Of a DNA stretch of 8,023 bases, positions 1-5,170 are shown in pieces. Within the stretch, counting starts at the first letter, position 1; the number at the start of each line of letters is the position of its first letter. Below the pieces are notes generated by a model, which saw only the letters and a list, made by a program, of their open reading frames with translations, ran no database searches and had not been told where the DNA came from. Both the position numbers and the translations under genes were made by a program. The stretch comes from Nitrospinota bacterium (GTDB lineage Bacteria > Tectomicrobia > Entotheonellia > J063), in assembly GCA_003696125.1 (NCBI GenBank), contig RFHZ01000726.1:1-8023 (forward strand), in the 5' to 3' direction.

Positions 1-225
1 GTCTGGATGCTGGCGGGCTGCTTCCAGGGCCAGATCATTGCGATCTCCTTCCCAGGAGGGGGGGACAATGACCACACGATCCACGCCAGCAGCCTCCATT
101 TCACGCAGGAGGTCGTCCTTCCCAAAGGGCTGGGGCCGGTGGGCCAGATGAGCTCGTTCCGGGGCCCATGGCCGCTCCGGTGTATTGGCGCCCCAGATAT
201 GTACCTGGGCATCGATAATGATCAT
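1..225 (-). CDS. Amidohydrolase family protein, N-terminal part (runs off left edge)
   Basis: The minus strand reads open from an ATG at 225 down to base 1, giving 75 residues without a stop. The protein starts MIIIDAQVHIWG and continues with TPERPW and, around residues 40-57, MEAAGVDRVVIVPPSWEGD. The early D-x-x-x-H (DAQVHIW) is the first metal-binding strand of the amidohydrolase-2 TIM barrel, and the following 'AGVDRVVIV' is the second conserved strand of COG2159/COG3618-type hydrolases (decarboxylases, lactonases, predicted metal-dependent hydrolases). A GGAGGAG ribosome site lies a few bases upstream of the ATG, which supports this start. The substrate cannot be judged because the catalytic C-terminal part is missing. 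It diverges from the cell-wall operon and is probably unrelated to it functionally. Family call is secure; substrate unknown. Confidence 0.85.
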   Translation of the reverse strand, partial: MIIIDAQVHIWGANTPERPWAPERAHLAHRPQPFGKDDLLREMEAAGVDRVVIVPPSWEGDRNDLALEAARQHPD

Positions 226-298
226 GTCTCTCCTCCCACAAACCTCTTGTTCTTTCACGGCCTTTTTAGACCAGGGATATGAGGTGGAATCGTAGGCC

Positions 299-327
299 AG
301 CTTACCCGGGAAAGGAGAAGAAGTCAA
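299..327 (-). promoter_or_regulatory. Candidate sigma70-type promoter for the amidohydrolase
   Basis: Read on the minus strand there is TTGACT (322-327) as a -35 box, a 17-base spacer, and TAAGCT (299-304) as a weak -10 box. The -35 matches TTGACA at five of six positions, the -10 matches TATAAT at only three. Transcription would start near 292, leaving a leader of about 67 bases before the ATG at 225. The placement is sensible but the -10 is poor, so this is tentative. Confidence 0.3.
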
Positions 328-400
328 GACCGATTTTCTCCTCTGCCCCTCCCCTCTCGAGGATCGGTGAAAAAAATCTCTCCCTATACTGCAGTTTGAG

Positions 401-429
401 TTGATATTTGGTGAAGAAATTGCTAAATT
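401..429 (+). promoter_or_regulatory. Candidate sigma70-type promoter, upstream, for the mre operon
   Basis: TTGATA at 401-406 (five of six to TTGACA), a 17-base spacer, then TAAATT at 424-429 (four of six to TATAAT), preceded by TGC at 421-423, which fits an extended -10. It lies in the AT-rich stretch. Transcription would start near 436, giving a leader of roughly 270 bases before mreC. Seen by eye only. Confidence 0.4.
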
Positions 430-444
430 GAATGCAACGATATT

Positions 445-474
445 TTCACCATTAATATAGATTCCACACATAAT
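445..474 (+). promoter_or_regulatory. Second candidate promoter, immediately before the structured leader
   Basis: TTCACC at 445-450 (four of six to TTGACA), an 18-base spacer, then CATAAT at 469-474 (five of six to TATAAT). Transcription would start near 481, some 25 bases before the foldable segment at 507-675. It could serve mreC as a second promoter or drive a separate small RNA. AT-rich DNA gives many chance matches, so confidence is modest. Confidence 0.3.
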
Positions 475-506
475 AGTGATTTTGTTTTCCTGGCCTTCCC
501 TAAGAA

Positions 507-675
507 GGGGAGAAGAGACGGTGCCCTGCAGGGATGCGGATGTCCTGGGAGGCCACCTCCTCCGGGAGGCTGGTATGGCCTAAACTTCTGGCCTGCAGTG
601 GCCGATACGATAGGGGGAAGGAGAGGTCCTGGGCCGGTGATGAGGCGGCAGGGATGGCAGAGGACGTCTCTCCCC
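507..675 (+). ncRNA. Candidate structured leader or small RNA before mreC
   Basis: The ends pair: GGGGAG (507-512) with CTCCCC (670-675) and AGACG (516-520) with CGTCT (665-669), leaving a 3-base bulge. Moving inward, TGCC (522-525) pairs with GGCA (656-659), CTGC (526-529) with GCAG (648-651), GGCC (551-554) with GGCC (632-635), ACCT (555-558) with AGGT (624-627), CTCC (560-563) with GGAG (620-623), GTAT (573-576) with ATAC (605-608), and GGCC (577-580) with GGCC (600-603). This gives one rod of about 170 bases with a large asymmetric internal loop (530-550 against 636-647). A competing local hairpin, CCACCTCC (553-560) with GGAGGCTGG (565-573), uses the same strand. GC-rich DNA folds easily, and no known RNA family was recognised, so this is a hypothesis from sequence complementarity alone. 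Confidence 0.25.
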
Positions 676-703
676 GGCAACGATTTGTATTGTTCCAGCG
701 TGG

Positions 704-1537
704 GTGGGAGAGGTGTACACAAGAAGAACGCTGGAAAAGCGGCGGTGGAAGATCGGTCTTTTCCTCCTCGGTATCGGGATGTTGATGGTGCTGACCTTAC
801 GGGCGCGGGGGCAGCTGGAGACCACCTTTGTCGAATCAGCCATCACCTCGCTCTTCCTCCCTATACAGGCCGAGGCAACCAGGCTGTTTCATGGCATACG
901 AAACCTCTGGTACGGTTATGTCTACCTGGTAGAGGTGCAGGAAGAGAATCTCCGGTTGCAGGCAGAGATCAGCCGGCTCAAAGAGGAGCGAAACCGCCTG
1001 CAGGAGCAACTCTTCCGCTATAAACGCCTGCAGAAGCTTTTTCAATTTCCCCAACAGAACGCCTTTACCGTTACTCCGGCCGAAGTGGTCGGGTTGGATG
1101 CCAGCAACTGGTCAGAGATCCTCTATATCAACAAAGGGACCCGGCAGGGAGTGCAAAAGGGGATGGCTGTGGTCACCCATGAGGGGATCGTCGGGCAGAT
1201 CATTCAGGCCACCCCTTATTTTTCCAAAGTCATGCTCATCACCGATGCGCGGAGTGCTGTTGATGCCCTGGTGCAACGTACGCGGGCCCGGGGGGTGGTG
1301 GTGGGACGCGGACAGCGGATCGTGGAGATGCGCTATATTCCGCGCGGCGCAGATATTCGCCGTGGAGATCGCATCATCTCTTCAGGGATGGGAGGGATCT
1401 TTCCCAAAGGGATCGAGGTAGGGGTGGTACAGAGTATTGATGAGCACGCCTCACCGATTTTTCACTCGGTAACCATCCTGCCCAGTGTCGATTTCTCCCG
1501 CCTTGAGGAGGTACTGGTTATCACCCGAGCAAACTGA
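704..1537 (+). CDS. mreC: Rod shape-determining protein MreC
   Basis: MreC is the bitopic elongasome scaffold that dimerises in the periplasm and contacts PBP2. The 277-residue protein has a basic cytoplasmic N-terminus (RRTLEKRRWK), one membrane helix at about 16-32, a predicted coiled coil at about 74-112 (EENLRLQAEISRLKEER), and the family's periplasmic beta domain at about 120-275, with signatures such as DARSAVDALV, GDRIISSGMGGIFPKG and IEVGVV. Length is typical of the family. The start is uncertain: GTG at 704 and GTG at 713 are both possible, and neither has a well-spaced ribosome site; an in-frame stop at 641 limits extension. No mreB lies directly upstream, which is unusual. The stop is followed by a GAGGAGG ribosome site for mreD, 8 bases away. 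Confidence 0.95.
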   Translation: MGEVYTRRTLEKRRWKIGLFLLGIGMLMVLTLRARGQLETTFVESAITSLFLPIQAEATRLFHGIRNLWYGYVYLVEVQEENLRLQAEISRLKEERNRLQEQLFRYKRLQKLFQFPQQNAFTVTPAEVVGLDASNWSEILYINKGTRQGVQKGMAVVTHEGIVGQIIQATPYFSKVMLITDARSAVDALVQRTRARGVVVGRGQRIVEMRYIPRGADIRRGDRIISSGMGGIFPKGIEVGVVQSIDEHASPIFHSVTILPSVDFSRLEEVLVITRAN

Positions 1538-1545
1538 GGAGGCCT

Positions 1546-2079
1546 ATGGCCACACTCTACACGCTACTCATTCTCTGGGGACTGTTCTTCTTGCAGACGA
1601 ACCTTTACCTCTCTCGCCTCCTAGGAGGGAAGATGCCGGATCTGCTGATCATCGCTGCCCTCTATGCCGGGCTGGTCTGGGGCAAGGAAAAAGGTGGGCT
1701 CCTCGGCCTGGGGATCGGGTTGGTCCAGGATATCCTGTCTACAGAGCTTCTGGGACCCCATGCCCTGGCCAAAGGGGTCATCGCCTGGCTGGCAGGGGAG
1801 GCGCAGAGACATGTCTTGCAGTTTTCGTTTTGGGTGGACGCGCTCTTTGTCGGGGGAGCAATTGTCGTGGATAGCCTCTGCTTTCTCTTCCTCTCCACCC
1901 TCCTCCTCCCCGAGCTCTTCCCGCTCGAGTTGTTCCTCCCGACCTTCTTTTCTCGATTCCTGGTGACGCTGTTGATCGGTACGCCGTTGTTAGAAGGGAT
2001 ATTGCACTTTGACTCCCGTTGGAAACGCAGGGGAGAGAGAGCAGTCAGGGGGATGGATCGCTATGGCTCGATATCGTAG
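1546..2079 (+). CDS. mreD: Rod shape-determining protein MreD
   Basis: MreD is a small polytopic inner-membrane partner of MreC in the elongasome. The 177-residue product is very hydrophobic, with about five predicted membrane segments (roughly residues 2-20, 31-47, 50-66, 97-120 and 133-152). It has the family's pattern of conserved Gly and Asp around residues 51-80 (GLGIGLVQDILSTELLG, then HALAKGVIAWLAG). The ATG is preceded by GAGGAGG, which fixes the start. The charged C-terminal tail (RWKRRGERAVRG) overlaps the first codons of the PBP2 gene by 17 bases, so the two are probably translationally coupled. Assignment rests on the sequence pattern together with its position between mreC and mrdA. 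Confidence 0.93.
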   Translation: MATLYTLLILWGLFFLQTNLYLSRLLGGKMPDLLIIAALYAGLVWGKEKGGLLGLGIGLVQDILSTELLGPHALAKGVIAWLAGEAQRHVLQFSFWVDALFVGGAIVVDSLCFLFLSTLLLPELFPLELFLPTFFSRFLVTLLIGTPLLEGILHFDSRWKRRGERAVRGMDRYGSIS

Positions 2080-3898
2080 TCCCGGCAATGGAGAAGTGCT
2101 CCGGTTCCGCATTGCCCTGCTGATGGGAGGGGTGGTCTTCTGCTTTATCCTCTTCCTCTTACGGCTCTGGCACCTCCAGATCCTGCAGGGACAGTACTAT
2201 GCCCGGAAGGCGGAGGAGAATCGGGTACGTATCGTTTCCCAACGCGATATCCGGGGGAAGATCCTGGACCGGGCAGGGAGGGCGATGGCGACCAATCGTC
2301 CCTCTTTCAACCTCTTCCTGCGACCGGAGGATGTCCCGGACATGAAGCGGACCCTCCTCTTCTTAACCGAGGAGCTCGGGCTGGATGGTCAGGAAGTAGA
2401 AAGGAAGCTCAAGACCAGTTCCGCGTACCAGACGATTCCGATTGCCCGTGATCTTAACCGCGGCCAGGTAGCCTACTTCCTTGAGCATCGCTGGGATTTC
2501 CCCGGCCTGTCCCTGGAAGTCGAACCGCTCCGGAGCTATCGCCTGGGAGAGGTGGCGGCGCATGTACTCGGATATATCGGGGAGATCAATGAAGCGCAAT
2601 GGAAGAAGAAGAGAAAGGAAGGGTACCAGCGAGGGGATTTCATCGGCCAGTATGGGATTGAGCAGTACTTTGAATCGGTGTTACGGGGGCAAAAAGGGCG
2701 CAAGCAGATAGAGGTCGATGTGGTGGGACGGGAGTTACGTGTGTTGAGGAGTATCCCGCCACGGCCCGGTCATAACGTGGTCTTAACCATCGACCTCCCC
2801 TTACAGCGCTACATAGAAGAGGAACTCTCGGATGAATATGCTGGAGCGGTGGTTGTCCTGGACCCGCAAAGCGGGGAGGTGTTGGCCCTGGTCAGCAGGC
2901 CGGCTTTTGATCCGAACCTCTTTGCCAAGGGAATTAGCCGCCGTGACTGGATGCGCCTGCTCCTCGATCCCCGGCATCCGCTGCAGAATCGCGCTATCGC
3001 AGGCCAGTACCCCCCAGGATCGGTTTTCAAGATTGTCATGGCCGCAGCCGGGCTGGAAGAGGGAGCGGTACAACCCCAAACCGCGGTCAACTGTCCCGGC
3101 TATTTCCCCTTTGGGAGGCGTATCTATCGGGATTGGAAGCCGGGAGGACATGGTATCCTCACCTTACATGGCGCCATTGTGGAATCATGCGACGTCTATT
3201 TCTACCGGCTCGGCAACAAACTCGGGATCGATACCATCGCCCGCTATGCCAGGGGCTTCGGTCTCGGGGAGAAGACGGGAATCGATCTGCCGCACGAAAA
3301 GAGCGGGCTGGTCCCCTCGGCTGCCTGGAAGAAGCGGGAACGCAACGAGCCCTGGTATCCGGGCGAGACGATTTCGGTGGCCATCGGCCAGGGGTATAAT
3401 CTCGTCACCCCTATTCAACTCGCTTCCCTGATCAGTGCGGTGGCCAATGGAGGGACGCTCTGGAAACCGCAACTGATAAAACGGATTGAGACGGCAGATG
3501 GTAAGGTGGTGCAGGAGTTTTCCCCCCAGGTGAGAGGACACCTGCCTGTGCATCCCCAAAACCTTCAGGTCATCCGCGAGGCGTTATATGGTGTCGTCAA
3601 TGAGGCGAAGGGAACGGGGAGGAGGGCCCGCATCGAGGGGTTTGGCGTTGCTGGAAAGACCGGTACCGTCCAGGTGGTCTCCCTGCGTCACGAAAAAGAG
3701 CTGCCGCCCCACCTGCGAGATCATGGCTGGTTCGTGGCCTTTGCCCCTTTTGATCATCCTCGGATTGCCCTGGCCATCTTGGGGGAACATGGAGGAAAAG
3801 GGGGGTCGGCTTATGCTCCCCTGGCCAAGAAGATCATCGAGCGGTACTTTGATCTGATCCCTCCCCAGGTGGCGCAGGGAAGCAGAAACCGGGAGTAG
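2063..3898 (+). CDS. mrdA: Penicillin-binding protein 2 (elongasome peptidoglycan transpeptidase)
   Basis: PBP2 is the class B transpeptidase that cross-links glycan made by RodA. From the ATG at 2063 it has 611 residues: short cytoplasmic tail, membrane anchor at about 15-33, pedestal domain with RDIRGKILDRAG at 61-72, then the transpeptidase domain. The active-site motifs are all present: S-V-F-K with catalytic Ser320 and Lys323, S-C-D at 375-377 in SCDVYFY, and K-T-G at 532-534 in GKTGTVQV. The stretch YRDWKPGGHG followed by SCD carries D357, H363 and C376, which match zinc ligands described for Acinetobacter PBP2. The frame is open from a TTG at 2009, but ATG 2063 is chosen because AGGGGGA precedes it at proper distance and its MARYRS start suits the family. 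It overlaps mreD by 17 bases and precedes rodA by 6. Confidence 0.96.
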   Translation: MARYRSPGNGEVLRFRIALLMGGVVFCFILFLLRLWHLQILQGQYYARKAEENRVRIVSQRDIRGKILDRAGRAMATNRPSFNLFLRPEDVPDMKRTLLFLTEELGLDGQEVERKLKTSSAYQTIPIARDLNRGQVAYFLEHRWDFPGLSLEVEPLRSYRLGEVAAHVLGYIGEINEAQWKKKRKEGYQRGDFIGQYGIEQYFESVLRGQKGRKQIEVDVVGRELRVLRSIPPRPGHNVVLTIDLPLQRYIEEELSDEYAGAVVVLDPQSGEVLALVSRPAFDPNLFAKGISRRDWMRLLLDPRHPLQNRAIAGQYPPGSVFKIVMAAAGLEEGAVQPQTAVNCPGYFPFGRRIYRDWKPGGHGILTLHGAIVESCDVYFYRLGNKLGIDTIARYARGFGLGEKTGIDLPHEKSGLVPSAAWKKRERNEPWYPGETISVAIGQGYNLVTPIQLASLISAVANGGTLWKPQLIKRIETADGKVVQEFSPQVRGHLPVHPQNLQVIREALYGVVNEAKGTGRRARIEGFGVAGKTGTVQVVSLRHEKELPPHLRDHGWFVAFAPFDHPRIALAILGEHGGKGGSAYAPLAKKIIERYFDLIPPQVAQGSRNRE

Positions 3899-3904
3899 CC
3901 AGGG

Positions 3905-5008
3905 ATGCTCGATAGACGGTTGATTTTGAATTTTGATTGGGTTTTGTTCCTCCAGACCCTTTTGCTGACCGGCTGGGGGGTCGTCACCATCTACAGTGCA
4001 ACGCATGGGCGGGTAGAAAACGGCTTGAGTACCCTCTACCTGAGGCAACTCCTCTGGGTCATATACGGGCTCATCGGCCTGGTTATCTTACTGGGGATAG
4101 ATTATCAGCGCATGGAGAAGTATGCCTACCTCCTCTATCTATTTGCCATGGCGCTGCTCCTGCTGACCTTGCTGCTGGGGACCACGGTCTCCGGTTCCAG
4201 GCGCTGGCTATCGGTGGGGATTGTCTCCTTTCAGCCTTCAGAGCTGGGAAAACTGGGGCTGATTTTGGCGCTGGCCAAGTATTTTGATGAACATAATCAA
4301 CGGTACTATCGGTTGCGTGATCTGGGTTTTCCTGCCCTGCTGGTATCGATCCCTTTTCTCCTGATATTCGAGCAGCCGGATTTGGGTACCGCCTTTGTCC
4401 TGCTGGCCATCTTCCTGGCCATGCTCTTTGTCGCCGGCCTGCACTCGCGATCCCTCTGGATATTAGGGGGGATAGGGGGAGCCATGCTGCCTGTCATGTG
4501 GTTTTTCCTCCTGCGGGATTACCAGAAGGAGCGGGTGACGGCGCTCTTCCATCCCAACGCTGATCCGTTAGGGGCCGGTTATCACAGTAACCAGTCGAAG
4601 ATTGCGATCGGATCAGGGGGATTGTGGGGAAAGGGCTTTTTGGCAGGGACCCAAAGCGGGTTGAGTTTTTTGCCAGAAAAGCATACCGACTTTATCTTCT
4701 CGGTCCTGGCCGAAGAACTGGGGTTTCTGGGGGCAGCCCTTCTGCTCCTCCTCTATCTCTGCCTCTTGCTCAAAGGACTCCATATCGCGTATCGCGCCAA
4801 AGACCGGTTCGGGATGTTCCTGGCCGTGGGAGTGGTGGCTATGATCGGTATTGCGGTTATCGCCAATATCGGTATGGCGATCGGGGTCCTGCCCGTGGTA
4901 GGGATCCCCCTCCCCCTCATGAGCTATGGAGGCTCCTCGGCCGTCAGTACCCTGCTGGGAATCGGACTCCTCTTGAACATCCGGATGCGACGCTTCAAGC
5001 GGCCGTGA
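3905..5008 (+). CDS. rodA: Peptidoglycan glycosyltransferase RodA (SEDS family)
   Basis: RodA polymerises lipid II into glycan strands as PBP2's partner in the elongasome. The 367-residue protein is strongly hydrophobic, with about ten membrane segments, and carries the SEDS signatures in order: SGSRRWLSVG at 96-105, FQPSELGKLG at 109-118, EQPDLGTAF at 156-164, and FLPEKHTDFIFSVLAEELG at 255-273. Asp262 in HTDFIF corresponds to the essential catalytic Asp of the family (D262 in E. coli RodA). PLMSYGGSS follows at 337-345. Length is normal. The ATG comes 6 bases after the PBP2 stop; the ribosome site is probably GGGAG inside the end of mrdA. RodA rather than FtsW is supported by the mre/PBP2 context and HTDFIF sequence. 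Confidence 0.96.
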   Translation: MLDRRLILNFDWVLFLQTLLLTGWGVVTIYSATHGRVENGLSTLYLRQLLWVIYGLIGLVILLGIDYQRMEKYAYLLYLFAMALLLLTLLLGTTVSGSRRWLSVGIVSFQPSELGKLGLILALAKYFDEHNQRYYRLRDLGFPALLVSIPFLLIFEQPDLGTAFVLLAIFLAMLFVAGLHSRSLWILGGIGGAMLPVMWFFLLRDYQKERVTALFHPNADPLGAGYHSNQSKIAIGSGGLWGKGFLAGTQSGLSFLPEKHTDFIFSVLAEELGFLGAALLLLLYLCLLLKGLHIAYRAKDRFGMFLAVGVVAMIGIAVIANIGMAIGVLPVVGIPLPLMSYGGSSAVSTLLGIGLLLNIRMRRFKRP

Positions 5009-5015
5009 TGAGGGG

Positions 5016-5041
5016 GCCCGGCTTGCAAAGGCCAGGCTTTT
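5016..5041 (+). terminator. Candidate weak intrinsic terminator after rodA
   Basis: GCCCGGC (5016-5022) pairs with GCCAGGC (5031-5037) with one C-A mismatch around an 8-base loop, and TTTT follows at 5038-5041. It begins 8 bases after the rodA stop. The T run is short, so read-through into rng is likely and termination may be partial. The same bases also hold a candidate promoter for rng. Confidence 0.4.
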
Positions 5042-5051
5042 CTGTTAGAGT
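5023..5051 (+). promoter_or_regulatory. Candidate promoter for rng and downstream genes
   Basis: TTGCAA at 5023-5028 (four of six to TTGACA), a 17-base spacer, and TAGAGT at 5046-5051 (four of six to TATAAT), with TGT directly before it giving an extended -10. Transcription would start near 5058, leaving a leader of about 113 bases before rng. The -35 box lies inside the loop of the terminator-like hairpin. This supports rng-cpoB-LysM being a separately driven unit. Confidence 0.45.
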
Positions 5052-5089
5052 ACGGAGAGAGAAAAATCGCTGTTGTTTAGATAGAGAGA

Positions 5090-5144
5090 TCCTCCTTCCC
5101 CGATGGTTCGTCCCGCTCAGATGCTGGACGCGGGTCGAGGAGGA
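5090..5144 (+). promoter_or_regulatory. Foldable 5' leader of rng
   Basis: Within the leader, bases 5090-5097 (TCCTCCTT) can pair with 5137-5144 (GAGGAGGA), one pair being G-U, enclosing a second stem of CCCGC (5112-5116) with GCGGG (5130-5134) and a 13-base loop. E. coli RNase E controls its own mRNA through a structured leader; a similar role here is inference only. An 18-codon open frame (5103-5159) inside the leader lacks a ribosome site and is not called. Confidence 0.3.
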
Positions 5145-5170
5145 AGAGTCTGGAAGTGATGTGAGTAGAT

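Larger units (their letters stand above)
226..703. other. Divergent intergenic region, 478 bases, no convincing gene
   Basis: The region separates the leftward amidohydrolase from rightward mreC. Open frames exist on both strands but none has a ribosome site plus a plausible protein; those on the right continue out of frame into mreC. Bases about 365-490 are conspicuously AT-rich against a GC-rich background and contain the best promoter-like sequences. Bases about 500-703 are GC-rich, with many short inverted repeats. A 6-base inverted repeat (ACCGAT at 329-334, ATCGGT at 363-368) flanks a pyrimidine-rich stretch of 28 bases. No mreB, tRNA or known riboswitch core was recognised. Confidence 0.75.

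Noticed and set aside
524-533. Perfect 10-base palindrome CCCTGCAGGG as a possible operator
   Set aside because: Palindromes of this length are expected several times by chance in 8 kb, and no second copy of the whole site was noticed.
542-633. Direct repeat GTCCTGGG (542-549 and 626-633)
   Set aside because: Only 8 bases and two copies; not distinguishable from chance in this composition.
507-675. Firm call of 6S RNA
   Set aside because: Only the outline fits; conserved 6S sequence around the bubble was not recognised, so it is kept as an unnamed candidate.
423-722. 99-codon minus-strand open frame in the intergenic region
   Set aside because: Pro/Gly-rich composition of a chance frame, no ribosome site, and it overlaps the likely promoter region and mreC start.
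598-1023. 141-codon plus-strand open frame across the leader and the start of mreC
   Set aside because: No ribosome site at a usable distance, low-complexity Gly/Arg/Pro composition, and most of it is an alternative frame of mreC.
2009-2062. TTG start 54 bases upstream for PBP2
   Set aside because: It would add 18 residues not typical of PBP2 and deepen the overlap with mreD; ATG 2063 has a good ribosome site.
5103-5159. 18-codon open frame in the rng leader (possible leader peptide)
   Set aside because: No ribosome site before its ATG, and no run of regulatory codons.
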